From assembly GCA_000442125.1 (NCBI GenBank), contig KE546967.1, forward strand, positions 1,116,001 to 1,180,000: 64,000 bases of DNA, given 5' to 3'. The stretch's first letter is position 1. Every line of letters begins with the position of its first letter. Shown here in pieces: positions 54,157-64,000 of this stretch. The translations under genes were made by a program, and so were the position numbers. This stretch comes from Opeltia flavorubescens (Eukaryota; Ascomycota; Lecanoromycetes; Teloschistales; Teloschistaceae). Under the pieces are notes generated by a model. It ran no database searches. It had not been told where the DNA came from and saw nothing but the letters and a program-made list of their open reading frames with translations.

Positions 54157-55679
54157 ATGGCTACCGATAAGGGTCTTGAAGAGATCCCAGAATGTAAGCA
54201 GGGCCAAACTTGAAGAACATGCGCTTTGCTCGATCTTCATGAATGCATTGTATATCCTTCCTGTAGGAAATAGAATGCACGCTGATCGACTTTTATTACA
54301 GCCCAGATCGAGTCTAACTACGACGAGGTTACCGACTCATTCGATGCTATGAATCTGAAGAGTGAGCTTCTTCGAGGTAGGCTCTACTGCAAATATGTTG
54401 GTAATCGGGTCAAGAAGCTAATAATGGTAAGGTGTCTACGCCTATGGCTTCGAACGTCCATCCGCCATTCAGCAGCGTGCCATCATGCCAGTCATTAAAG
54501 GCTCCGACGTCATTGCACAAGCTCAATCTGGTACCGGAAAGACCGCTACTTTCTCAGTTTCAGTACTGCAAAAGCTTGATCCCAATGTCAAGGCCTGTCA
54601 AGCGCTCATCTTGGCCCCTACTCGTGAATTGGCGCAACAGATCCAGAAGGTCGTAGTTGCCATCGGCGACTTCATGAACGTCGAATGCCACGCATGTATT
54701 GGTGGTACTAGTGTTCGAGACGACATGAAAGCTCTACAGGATGGGCCTCAGGTGGTTGTGGGTACCCCGGGTCGCGTGCAGGACATGATCCAACGTCGTG
54801 TTCTCAAGACCGACTCTATGAAAATGTTTGTTCTCGACGAAGCTGACGAAATGCTTTCCGTATGTACATCCTACATCCTCCAGTATGAACGGACAGACTA
54901 ATATCTTGATAGCGCGGTTTCACCGAGCAAATCTACGATATTTTTCAGCTGCTTCCCCAGTCCACTCAGGTCGTTCTTCTGTCCGCTACTATGCCTCAAG
55001 ATGTTCTTGAGGTTACAACCAAGTTCATGCGCGACCCGGTCCGCATTCTGGTGAAGAAGGACGAGCTTACTCTTGAAGGTATCAAGCAGTTCTACATTGC
55101 TGTTGAGAAAGAGGATTGGAAATTAGACACCCTCTCCGACTTGTACGAGACCGTCACCATCACCCAAGCCGTCATTTTCTGTAATACGCGGAGAAAGGTA
55201 GACTGGCTTACTGACAAGCTGACCGCTCGTGACTTCACCGTCTCTGCCATGCATGGCGACATGGACCAGGGCCAGCGTGACCTGATCATGAAGGAGTTTC
55301 GCTCGGGCTCCTCTCGAGTCTTGATCGCTACTGATCTGCTGGCCCGTGGTATTGATGTACAGCAAGTGTCACTTGTTATCAACTATGATCTCCCCGCCAA
55401 CCGTGAAAACTACATCCACCGTATTGGTCGTGGTGGCCGATTTGGTCGGAAAGGTGTCGCTATTAACTTTGTTACGGCTGATGATGTACGAATGATGAGA
55501 GAGATTGAACAATTCTACAGCACCCAGATCGAGGAGATGCCTATGAACGTTGCAGGTGCGTTTCTTGCTCGACATAATCCAGAATTTGACCAGAAGCTAA
55601 AGTCTGATAGATCTCATCTGAACGAACGGTATCCATCTTGTCTTAACATAGGATTTGCCTTCCTGTCTTAGTATCGTAA
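54157..55679 (+). CDS. TIF1: eIF4A, DEAD-box translation initiation helicase
   Basis: The cap-complex helicase that unwinds 5' UTRs. Five exons: 54157-54193, 54302-54376, 54432-54859, 54913-55555 and 55672-55679, giving 396 residues, the family length. The Q motif is GFERPSAIQ, and then come [33 protein letters not shown] and [11 protein letters not shown], followed by [26 protein letters not shown] and [13 protein letters not shown]. The last reads GRGGR where most eIF4A have GRSGR. The conserved end EEMPMNVA is reached by exon 4. The last codons appear to be in an 8-nt exon (TA TCG TAA) after an intron with a good CTTAAC branch site, giving the ending NVAVS. The usual end is NVADLI, so this terminus is tentative. 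Confidence 0.92.
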
Positions 55680-56243
55680 GGTTATCTGGACGGCGTAGCC
55701 GTATCGTTTAGATTGCCTGAGAGAAAGCGTGGGGGGATAGTCACCGTGCAGGTCTTTTCATTACATTGAACATTATGCGTCTTTTCCTTGCGTTTCGAAT
55801 GATTGCATACTACTGTGGTTTATCCTGGCCCATTGGTAGCACAAAAGTATCTCGCTTTCTTTTCGCCTTGTACCCGAGCACGCTGCAGGATACAAGATGG
55901 CGAGGAAGGCGATTATGGGCTTTGTATCTCTTGTTATCGTGCGACAAGACTGTCACGACAGTTTTATTCGGGGGTATGATAGTTTTGCATGTTTTCAATA
56001 GATCAATGAAATGCTGTAGAGTTTTGTTCTGGTTGATGATTCCCCCGAAATGCTGATGGTATCCTAAAAGGGAAGTTGCGATGTAGTCCTCCAAGTGTTG
56101 CATCCGTGGGCCTCACACAGAAGACCATTTTCATACGAACCTGTCTCTTTTTCGCTCAACGTTCCAGAAGTCATCGCAAGGGTTCTTTCTGCGGAGTGTT
56201 TGCTTTGCTATTCGTTGTTCATCATCCCGAGAGCTCCCGGACC
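55680..56243. other. Intergenic region after eIF4A
   Basis: About 560 bp, holding the eIF4A 3' UTR and the promoter of the next gene. Open stretches on both strands are not like any family I know. Confidence 0.45.
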
Positions 56244-57137
56244 ATGTCTGCACCAGAATCAGAATGGATGCTATGGGCGAAACGATTTCGCACTTCGATC
56301 CGAGCAGAGCTCGATGCTGAGTTTCAGGCACTCCCTACACGCTACGCATCAATTGTGCAGGACACAGCTCAGCTGAATTCGCTCAAAGAGCAGATTCAAG
56401 AGATTACAGTCGACAGCCAGCACATTCATAACGCCAACAAGGCACTCAAAAACCGAATAGAGCTCATAGAGTTAGACGGGGCCCACCAGGCACAGAAGCA
56501 CGGCACCGAGTTGGAGAGCTTGCATGATATAACGAAGAATTTTGCGCGGCAGCTTGAGCATGTCGTTGGAGCCATCGAGCAACTGAAAAGAGAGACTCGA
56601 GTGGTCGAAGAACGACGACAGTATGAACTCGAGGAAATGAGGAAACATATCGAAGTACCTAAAGGACAACCGCTTACAGAGCTACAGAGTAGAGCCGGTC
56701 AGTGATCGCTTCCTATATTTGGATGAGGGACGCCAAAAGCCATTGCTAAATTCACGGCAGCATCAAAGCCGTTATCGGAAGCCACCACAGTCGACGTAAA
56801 TCTCGAAGAAGTAACCCAACATTCACAAGAAATTATACAGTCGCAACAAAAAAATTGGGCAATCTCTCAGGGCCAAGCAACGTTCGAGGACTATTTATTA
56901 TCTGGCGACACCTTCGTCCGGGCGGTGATCGCGCAGTCTGAAGCTCAAGCAGTAAAGGCTTTTGTTCAAGGCATGCGGCAGCCTTTTCGTCGCAAGCCGG
57001 TATGGAAAGCTCTTGAAGAGAAAGGATGGACATGGGAAAATGCAAGATGCGAGCTGCAGCAGATAGTTGACGAGGGTAAAAGAAGACGACGCAGTAGGCG
57101 CACTGTTAAGTTGCCACCATTGAAAACGATAGACTGA
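56244..57137 (+). CDS. Unassigned coiled-coil protein
   Basis: Two exons, 56244-56697 and 56761-57137, give 276 residues. The first 150 residues are coiled coil, with long charged helices (AQLNSLKEQIQEITVDSQHI, then LEHVVGAIEQLKRETRVVEE). Linker EVPKGQPLTELQSRA follows, then a second part with SGDTFVRAVIAQSEAQAVK, FVQGMRQPFRRKPVW and a basic end RRRRSRRTVKLPPLKTID. No catalytic domain, membrane segment or signal. The basic Arg/Lys tail and coiled coil would suit a nuclear, scaffold or centromere protein, but I cannot say. The donor G|GTCAGT and acceptor GGCAG keep the frame. It is followed by the convergent hydrolase gene 104 bp away. Confidence 0.65.
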
Positions 57138-57241
57138 AAGGGCAGGATAATATTGGAGGTTTAGTGACAAAAGCCATGGGTCATGGGTGACAGTTTGCAG
57201 GATTTGTGTGGTAATTTCTGGCATCCTTTGTTCACTAATGG

Positions 57242-57999
57242 CTATGTCTCCTGGTATTCATACAGTCCGCCTTTCTCTTTCACCTCAACCTCTATCATTC
57301 CCTCCTCAATGTCCTTTCCATCTACCCTCAGCCCAGCTTTCATCACATCCCCCACCACCACGCTACCTACGCCTTTCGGTGTTCCGGTAAGAACAATGTC
57401 CCCTTTCTCCAAAGTCATACATTGGCTAATATCCGCCAGCTGCCTCGGAATCCTGAACATCATCAAGTTCGTACTATCCCTCTGCCTCGCTTCATCATTG
57501 ACACTCAGCCAAAGCTCCACATTATGCGGATCCGATATTTTGTTCTTCGGGATATAATTGCTGATTGGGAGGAACGTATCAAAACCTTTGGCAATCGACC
57601 ACGGTAACCCTTTCTTCTTCGCTTCATCCTGAGTATTCCGTGCCGTCATGTCAATTGACATTGCATATCCCTCTATCGCATCCATGGCTGCTTGCTCGTC
57701 CTTCTCATCCAGATCTCGCACCGTTTTGCCCATGATGAGGGCGAGTTCGACTTCATAGTGGAGGTTCACTCCTGTAGGCCGTAGGACAGGACCCGAGTGT
57801 GGTGGAAGTATGGAGGACGGAGGTTTGAGGAAGAAAAATGGTTTCTTGGGGCGAGCGCTATTCAATTCTTTGATGTGGTCGCTTGGGCGCTTCTTATATC
57901 AGCTGAAGCTATAACAATTAATCGACAGAGGGGAGAGGTATACGCGTAATTGCGACCTATGCATACAACTTTACGAGCATTGGCTTTGATAGAAGCCAT
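57242..57999 (-). CDS. Fumarylacetoacetate hydrolase-family (FAHD1-like) protein
   Basis: Two exons, 57999-57944 and 57881-57242, give 231 residues. The fold hydrolyses C-C bonds of acylpyruvates or decarboxylates oxaloacetate; FAHD1 is mitochondrial in animals. The start MASIKANARKVVCIGRNYA joins across an 62-nt intron to DHIKELNSARPKKPFFFLKP. Metal ligands lie in VNLHYEVELALIMGKTV (the two Glu) and AMSIDMTARN (Asp). KGFDTFLPISN and VLTGTPKGVGSV are the family's substrate-loop motifs. The exact substrate is not fixed by sequence. The acceptor (CCCAAG) is weak, but the join restores the conserved GRNYADHIKELN, so the model is firm. Confidence 0.9.
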
Positions 58000-58142
58000 G
58001 CTGAAACGCTGCAATTGGGCTTGCAAGTGTATTTACAAAGGCTCTTTGGCTTTATCGATGAAGAGATAATCCTCCAGGCGGAATTGATTACCGCACACCC
58101 CTGCATTACAAATCCACCCCCCTCGCCAACTTTCGCTTATCC

Positions 58143-58557
58143 ATGAAAAACTCCGCATGTCTAGTACAAAGTAGATCACCCTGAACGATGCAGATTGCTG
58201 CAATCCTCTCAGATCTAACTTCCCTCCGTGTCTGCGTGCGTAGGCTTTACTCTCAAGGTCTTACGAAGCTATGAGTCTGACATTCAGCAGGATCACTCCG
58301 CAGCCCTCGCCCTTGTTTCAACCCGCGCTCCGGCTTCTGAGACTTTGGCCAAAGACTCCTCAAAGCAGCATGGTGTTTCTGCGACTGACCAGAAGGTGGA
58401 AAGTGATCCAGATATGGAGCGCGCCATGGATCTCATGGAACTTCATTACGGGGTCAAAGTGAAGCATGTGCAGAGGGAAGATAACCGACTTATACAGGCC
58501 AGGAAAGATGTCGATGCTGTGTTGGCAGAGCTGAATACTATCGATGAGCGAGGATAA
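58143..58557 (+). CDS. Unassigned small protein
   Basis: Two exons, 58143-58170 and 58244-58557, give 113 residues (MKNSACLVQ|SFTLKVLRSYESDIQQDH). The 73-nt intron has donor GTAGAT, a consensus branch site in GATCTAACTT and a pyrimidine-rich end before GCGTAG, which makes this join better than a start at the GTG of 58228. The protein is helical and charged, with DPDMERAMDLMELHYGVKVK and a coiled end LIQARKDVDAVLAELNTID. No domain is recognised. The first exon is short and a further upstream exon cannot be excluded. Confidence 0.5.
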
Positions 58558-58900
58558 AGGATTTCATCCCTAGGACTCGCGGTGAACAATGTTGAGTGAA
58601 TATTGAATACTGTGATAAATGGACTGTTCGATGGCGGGAAGACTAATTCATAAGGTCTTAATGATAGGTATAGTCCAAGCTGTCCTTCAGTCAAAGCCAC
58701 CGTATCAACGACCATCGCTGACTACTCTAGTCTTGCCCATTGGTTGCCAGAATTGCGTTCGCGAATGATCGAAAGTTTGCCCACCAAACATGCCAGGCTT
58801 TCCATTCAGGATCCAAGCCAGCATTGACCAGAACTGTCCACCCGAACTCTCGACAAATGGCTGCTAAGCTCCCTGTAGACAGGCTCTAATTTCAATCTCA
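58558..58900. other. Convergent intergenic region
   Basis: About 340 bp between two 3' ends. I see no gene; it should hold both 3' UTRs. Confidence 0.45.
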
Positions 58901-60745
58901 TTATAGACTTGCTGGGGGCTCGATGATGATTAGCTCACCATTGGCGAGTTTCTTTAGAGCTGACTTAGCCTGTGCTCCTACTTGCCTTCCCAAAGCTGCA
59001 TTCAATACGGGCTGTCGTAACACGTGGTAACGAGCTTTGCGGAGATAGAGTTTTCGCCGTTTCATCGGAAGTTTTACTGGCCCCTGGTTGGATGGTTCCC
59101 CTAAAGCAATGAAGGTTGTTCGACGATGTGGAGATGAGCCTTGGATCGGCGTCGTTGCAGGAGCTCTCAACGGTGGAGACTGTCTCGAACTCTCGACTTC
59201 GCTCGCATCTTTGATAACAATCTTGGGTGTGGGTGTTACATGAGATGATTCTGCATGAGCTTGCCCTTCGTCGTCATCAATAGGTGGGAATGGGTACGAC
59301 GGTCCACGCTTCATGCCCGTCTTCTCTGCCCTAGAGCTAGTAGAGGAGATGACTGTTGATACACTGGATGAATCATCGGCCACTGGAGGCGAATCGGCGT
59401 CTGTCTTGTGGTTGGGTGCAATACCCTTCTCACTTTCGGCCGGCATGAGCTCTGAACGATGATCGCCTAACGATTCCGAAAAGTGGCTAGATCGAGCATA
59501 TCTAGGAGAAGAGGAGAGCAGCGGATTCAAAGAGGAGTTGTCTGCATCAGACGGTGCGAGGGATTCCCGCTCATGCAAAGTCAACCAATCGGTCTTGTCT
59601 GTCTCTTCTTGTGAGGCAGCAATGGAGCTTGCTGGGCTGATCGGTAATCCATCTGCGTTGCGTGACAATTGGGAAGGTTTCAAGAACAGCTCTGGGTCTG
59701 GCTGCGGTGCGGAGACTGCTAATGTAAATTGCGTCAGTTTCCGTGAGTGTTTGTTCAGAGAATTGTGACTATACATACCTTTCGAAGTCTCAGTTTCATT
59801 TCCTTTTTCAGGCTTGTCACTCCCGTCTACTCCGTCTTTCTCATGCTTTTCAACCTGGCTTGTTTGACGCGACCGCACATTTTGAGTTGCTATATCGACT
59901 TGCGGGCCTTTATCAGCTTCCGTTCCATTCTTAGGCGTATCGAGACTTGACCCGGATAGATTCATATTACTATACACTTTCGTCGGGGATCTATCTGTCT
60001 TCGTCCGTTCTGTGCTTTCTGCGTCGTTATCTGCATCTGGTAGAATGATCGATACCGATTTTCGAGGTCGCGTGCTCTTACCAGGGAGATTGGTCTTAGA
60101 AGGACTGGCCTCCGCTTGAAATTCTTCCATATCTGAATCAGGTGTTGGCTTTGGAGTTTCTTCCATCGACTCGGACTCAGGGTACGCACCTGGCGCAAGG
60201 GAAGACGTCCTGGGAGCTTGACTATTGGCCGTATCCGTACTTTGCCCAGTTGGCTGCTCAAACATCGCTTGAGGCAGGATCGAGGATAGCCTTGAGGCCC
60301 AAGTGCCTCGTTCTTCCCCGTTTGGGCGATCGAACTCTTCCGTTGCCTGGGTTTCCGGTTCCTCGGGGGGAGGACTGGACTGTCGGATGCTTCCAGAGTC
60401 ATCCATCGGAGCGGCAGATTGAAGAGGATCCGGGGAGTCCGAAATACCATCAGCGGCTGGTGATGAGGGTAATGGTATGCTCGCGGCTTCGCGGCTCTCG
60501 GGGAATCTCGAAGACTCTTTGGCCAGGGGATTCTCGTGCTTCTCCATCGAGTCAGTTGTCTCGGCCTTGGCGACCTGGTCCGAACCTTGTAGGGTACCGA
60601 CCGTCACTCCTTGGGAGGGCTGGATAGATCCTCGTGAATTTGTATCAATACTGCTTCTGGATGGATCTTGCTTTGGCGGCTCGACAATGGTTGATAGTGG
60701 GTTTAGCGGAATGAATTGGTTCTTTGGTGGTTCCTGTTCTGTCAT
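58901..60745 (-). CDS. Unassigned disordered protein with basic C-terminal domain
   Basis: The frame is open from 60849, where an acceptor-like TTTGCAG suggests an upstream exon; the first in-frame ATG is 60745. Most of the protein is Ser/Pro/Glu-rich and probably disordered, with many SP and TP sites. A 60-nt stretch at 59778-59719 has GTATGT at its start, a CTGAC branch site and TTAG at its end and no stop. It is likely an intron kept in frame; splicing would join ETSK to AVSAPQPDPE. The last 60 residues are different, basic and probably folded (KLPMKRRKLYLRKARYHVLR, then KKLANGELIIIEPPASL). No family recognised. The neighbour is the divergent SRm160-like gene. Confidence 0.6.
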   Translation of the reverse strand: MTEQEPPKNQFIPLNPLSTIVEPPKQDPSRSSIDTNSRGSIQPSQGVTVGTLQGSDQVAKAETTDSMEKHENPLAKESSRFPESREAASIPLPSSPAADGISDSPDPLQSAAPMDDSGSIRQSSPPPEEPETQATEEFDRPNGEERGTWASRLSSILPQAMFEQPTGQSTDTANSQAPRTSSLAPGAYPESESMEETPKPTPDSDMEEFQAEASPSKTNLPGKSTRPRKSVSIILPDADNDAESTERTKTDRSPTKVYSNMNLSGSSLDTPKNGTEADKGPQVDIATQNVRSRQTSQVEKHEKDGVDGSDKPEKGNETETSKGMYSHNSLNKHSRKLTQFTLAVSAPQPDPELFLKPSQLSRNADGLPISPASSIAASQEETDKTDWLTLHERESLAPSDADNSSLNPLLSSSPRYARSSHFSESLGDHRSELMPAESEKGIAPNHKTDADSPPVADDSSSVSTVISSTSSRAEKTGMKRGPSYPFPPIDDDEGQAHAESSHVTPTPKIVIKDASEVESSRQSPPLRAPATTPIQGSSPHRRTTFIALGEPSNQGPVKLPMKRRKLYLRKARYHVLRQPVLNAALGRQVGAQAKSALKKLANGELIIIEPPASL

Positions 60746-60814
60746 GAATCTGGATGAATGTTGCTCCTTCACACTGGCGAAAGAAGGAGCTTGTGTAATG
60801 ACTTTAGTCTCCAA

Positions 60815-61153
60815 AGCTGGACGGTTGAGGCCAGCTCGAACTTGCTTGTCTGCAAACTTTGGTTATAGGCTTCTCGGTCGAAGGTGTAACACTTGGCAAG
60901 GGCAAATCACGACGGAAAGAGCAGGATTGAGTTCATAGCAAATACTAGGTAAAAATAGTAAAGCGAGGACTTGAGTTTTTAAAACTGATTGTCAGATCGG
61001 CCTTGGGATTGATTTACTTTTCCTCTTGTAGTCGTGGAAGGCACGGCCCTCGAGTTTTAGTGTAGCTCAAGTATTCCAAACCACGACAGATACCTTTCAC
61101 CTCAACCTTGACTTGACTCTTCGGGATTCTCGTTACAACCACCATTTGCCAGC
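60815..61153. other. Divergent region before the SRm160-like gene
   Basis: About 340 bp. It probably includes the first exon of the disordered-protein gene (-), which I could not place, and the SRm160-like promoter. Confidence 0.4.
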
Positions 61154-62963
61154 ATGGCGACTAACGTAGATGCAAAGCTACTCAAGCAAACTAAATTCCC
61201 ACTGGAGTTCAACCAGAAGGTTGACATGAAGAAAGTAAATGTTGAGGTTATGAAAAAGTAATGCATTTAGCCACTTACCATCAACTACTTTCCGCAATGG
61301 CTCACCATTCAACACAGGTGGATTGCCGGAAAGATCTCGGAGATTCTAGGTAGTGAAGACGACGTCGTAATCGAGCTGTGCTTCAACCTGCTCGAAGGTT
61401 CACGCTTCGTATGCGATCTTCATTTCTGTGCAAACTCTCTGCACTTCGCTGATTGGTGGAATAGCCTGATATTAAGGTCCTACAGATTCAGCTCACCGGT
61501 TTCTTGGATAAGGATACCCCCAAATTCTGCAGGGAATTGTGGAACTTATGTTTGAGTGCGCAAAGCAATCAGCAAGGCGTGCCCAAGGAGCTGCTCGAAG
61601 CTAAGAAGCTTGAATTGATACAAGAAAAGGCATCACTCCCAACACCAAACGATTCAGACTGAACATAGCTCATTGGTTCTACAGATTGACGCTGAGAAAG
61701 CTGCTGAGGAAGCCCAGCGTCGTAAAGAGCAAGAAAGGACCCGGGAAAAGAACGTTGATAACCTCCGGCAGCGAGAGCGAGCTGAACGAGGACGGGGTCG
61801 TGGAAGAGGGGATAGAAGCTATCATGAATATGACAGACGCCCTCGGCAAGAATCGCGATCTCCACCTCCAAGGCGCCGGCAGTCACCGTACCGAGATGAT
61901 TTCCGTGGCCTTCCTCGGCGTGATTTCGTAGATACTTATGTTCCAGGCGACCGAGATAGGCGGCGATACCATGGACGTTATCGATCCCCTTCCCCCAACA
62001 GGCCATCCCGTCGCTCCGTATCTCGATCAGTGACTCCCCCAAGGAGACATCACGACGAGGGCGTTAGACCAAAACGGCACCGCTACAGCACGAGCAGATC
62101 ACCAGCCCCGACTCAACGGGGTGGTGGGAGAGATCGTAGCCGACGTCGATTCGACCGTCGCGGTGGCCGAGCGAGATCCTACTCACCTTCAGACACCTCA
62201 CGCTCACCATCCCCCCGAAGACCCCGAAGGAGGCGCAGTCCTTCCAGCGTATCCCGCAGCCCCTCTCCCCCGTCTAGATCACGTTATCATAAGCATAGGC
62301 GAGATGCACTATCGTCGCCATCAATGTCCAGGTCCCGCTCTCGTTCATTAGGGAGAGATCGAAGGGTCACTGGGAGATCAAGAAGATCCCCATCTTATAC
62401 TAGTGATGAATTGGATGATGCACGCGCTGATGCTCGCAAAGGACGAAGACACCATGACAATCGGCGACGAAGCCGAAGCCGCAGTCGACAGTCGAACGTC
62501 AAGTCTGCCGGAAAGGCTCCAAGCAAGAGCCCTAGCCCACCAAGACAGCGAGAAAGAAAGAGGCATCGTTCCATAGAGAGATATGCACCGGCTGCTAGAA
62601 GACGGCGTAACACATCTTCAGTCTCTTCACCTATTGGGAAGCGTCATAGGAAGGCTGATTCTTCTGCGGAAGAAGCGAACAGGCAGCCCCCAGGCGGCGT
62701 CAGCAAAAGCCCCGAGAATGCATCGAATATTGCTCAGAGGACTGAAGAGGTGGGTGACAACTCCCGAATTATTCACTTAAGTACATTTTGATTCTTTCCT
62801 TATGTACCTCATTATCTAGATTCTCCTCCAGTCCATGCGTGCTTGCTGACTTCTACAGATTCAAGATAGATCGCCCACCCAAACTGCCAACGAGTTACGG
62901 GAGAAGCTCCTTCGTGAAAAGGTGCTGGCGCTAAGGAAAGCGAGCACAAATCCAAAGGATTAA
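61154..62963 (+). CDS. PWI and SR-rich splicing coactivator, SRm160/SRRM1 type
   Basis: Five exons: 61154-61257, 61318-61408, 61486-61629, 61685-62749 and 62859-62963, giving 502 residues. The PWI domain (about residues 15-105) has LEFNQKVDMKKVNVEVMKKW, IAGKISEILGSEDDVVIELC and ELWNLCLSAQ and binds nucleic acid. GVPKELLEAKKLELIQEK joins to IDAEKAAEEAQRRKEQER. A long Arg/Ser region with many RS, SPSP and RGRGRG runs follows, then a short conserved end (ELREKLLREKVLALRK). SRm160 bridges splicing factors and exon junctions. The third intron (61630-61684) starts GC, not GT, and no in-frame GT donor is available. The last donor, GAG|GTGGGT, is forced by phase. Confidence 0.9.
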
Positions 62964-63222
62964 AGTACGAACACTATTCTCCGACGGCTAAGCAATTATT
63001 CTCCCAATTAATTTTGATAGCAACAGGCCTCGTAAGTTGAATCTGCTAGTTGCTGACCTCGTATTCGAGCTATATTGGAGGGAAGGTATTGAGGCACGAT
63101 ACGAGACTTGTGGGAGGATGTGTGGGCAGGCGAGTATACTACAATGAGCGATTCCATTACACATAGCCTTTAAGCGAGAATCATCTGATAGCTTTCTTCT
63201 CAATAGTAAATCTTTGTATTCT

Positions 63223-63824
63223 TCATGGCTGTACCACGTTTCGAGGTACCATTTCGACTAGCTGTCCGCATTTCTTGCACTTTCGTTTTTCCTCGTCATC
63301 CCTGAATGCATTTACTGCGGCTTTGATTTGGGTGCCCAGATCGGTCATGTGGAAGGCATCCTCATAGACGATTTCGCCATCGTTCTGGCAATACCACCGT
63401 AGTCTATCCTTACTTTCCTTTGGTCGAGGTTGCTCCAGGACGATTCCAACGGTATCAGCGAAACGGACGGGGTTGTGAGGAGTATTCGGGGGTAGAAGAA
63501 ACATCTCGCCTTCACGGATGGGAATATCTCGGTGCTCGCCATCATCGACGACTTTTAGGAGCATGGACCCGCGGTACTGGTAGAACCATTCGGCTGTCTC
63601 GTTTATGTGGAAGTCGGAGCGGGCATTTGGCCCTCCAACAATCTGAGACCCAACTTTCAGTTTAAAAAAAGAGAAGGGAGAGGAATTGATGTTACCATGA
63701 CGGTTACATCGTCGTTGTATACACAGTAGTTATTGATTGGAGGCTTCAGGAGATGAGAATTTTCTTCAAGCCTACGAATTTTGGTTGGCTCGTGTTCTTT
63801 TTCAAGTGAAGCTGGACAAACCAT
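63223..63824 (-). CDS. BNA1: 3-hydroxyanthranilate 3,4-dioxygenase
   Basis: Kynurenine-pathway enzyme that opens the 3-hydroxyanthranilate ring on the way to quinolinate and NAD. Two exons, 63824-63696 and 63642-63223, give 182 residues. MIVGGPNARSDFHINETAEW holds the first Fe(II) ligands (His and, in TAEWFYQ, Glu). LLPPNTPHNPVRFADTVGIV holds the third (His). EDAFHMTDLGTQIKAAVNAF is the family C-terminal motif. The second cysteine pair CKKCG of the rubredoxin-like site is present, but at the first position the sequence reads CQND where yeast Bna1 has C-x2-C. The intron join VTVM|IVGG keeps the conserved motif and phase. A PPM-type neighbour link is not apparent. Confidence 0.95.
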
Positions 63825-64000
63825 TTAGGGAGATTGAGAGGACTAGAAAGCATAACGCCTCGACAAATGGTATGGTATCTGAGGGAGATTTGGACGTGTA
63901 ATTATTCGAGGACACTTTTGGGTTGCATGCAAAAACAATCTGGTTACATATGAATATTGATAAGTAATCAAGGTTATCTGAACTCAAAGCGAAAGAAGAA

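Noticed and set aside
58188-58243. A start at ATG 58188 (MQIAAILSDLTSLR) joined by a 16-nt GT...AG gap to the small protein.
   Set aside because: A 16-nt intron is not possible. The same bases form the end of a good 73-nt intron from 58171 with a CTAAC branch site.
20968-62963. A splicing gene cluster (GPATCH11-like, BRR2, SRm160-like).
   Set aside because: They are far apart, on one strand by chance, with unrelated genes between; no sign of co-regulation.
1-64000. Transposons, LTR elements, virus-derived genes, CRISPR arrays or a secondary-metabolite cluster.
   Set aside because: No reverse transcriptase, integrase, transposase, terminal repeats, spacer arrays or PKS/NRPS domains were seen on either strand.

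Overview
This window is nuclear DNA from a filamentous ascomycete (Pezizomycotina). The evidence is short introns (about 48-150 nt, often with a CTAAC-like branch site just before the AG), dense genes on both strands, and families typical of this group (DUF3425 bZIP-like regulator, DUF2417 membrane hydrolase, DUF1746 membrane protein, F-box/JmjC protein, fungal Ppe1). I cannot fix the class; Leotiomycetes or a neighbour is only a guess. I see no transposon, virus-derived element, rRNA, CRISPR array or convincing tRNA. One ambiguous base lies at 27712.

Layout. 1-8400: Dus2 tRNA-dihydrouridine synthase (-), inorganic pyrophosphatase (+), SNARE Sec20 (+), an O6-alkylguanine-DNA alkyltransferase (+) and clamp-loader subunit Rfc2 (-). 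8400-11500: gene-poor, holding one DUF3425 bZIP-like gene and a possible unrecognised minus-strand gene or relic. 11500-18000: DUF1746 membrane protein (+), Ppe1 (-), DUF2417 membrane hydrolase-like protein (+), Sec66 (-). 18400-30000: Npl4 (+), GPATCH11-like protein (+), intronless Brr2 (+). 31000-42700: a small fungal protein (+), dipeptidyl-peptidase V-like S9 peptidase (-), arginine-specific carbamoyl-phosphate synthase large chain (-), mitochondrial PPR protein (-). 43000-50800: Orc3 in eight exons (+), ARM-like protein (-), Nop14 (+), Eaf6 (-). 51000-58600: Ctr copper transporter (+), F-box/JmjC protein (-), eIF4A (+), coiled-coil protein (+), fumarylacetoacetase-family hydrolase (-), small protein (+). 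58900-63824: disordered protein (-), PWI/SR-rich SRm160-like protein (+), 3-hydroxyanthranilate dioxygenase (-).

Most genes are conserved housekeeping functions and do not form one pathway. Loose themes recur: DNA replication and repair (Rfc2, Orc3, alkyltransferase), spliceosome (Brr2, SRm160-like, perhaps GPATCH11), ER and secretion (Sec20, Sec66, Npl4) and mitochondria (CPS large chain, PPR protein, perhaps a second pyrophosphatase form). Splice models were built by eye from reading frame, GT/GC-AG signals and family conservation; for multi-exon genes the exon lengths summed to whole codons unless stated.

I found no clear new multi-gene system. The best leads are single-gene or regulatory: an in-frame presequence-like extension on the pyrophosphatase, paired MCB boxes before RFC2, a perfect TGACTCA inverted repeat before the F-box/JmjC gene, two GC-AG introns, an 8-nt terminal exon in eIF4A, an uncharacterised N-terminal domain on the alkyltransferase, and several unassigned proteins.
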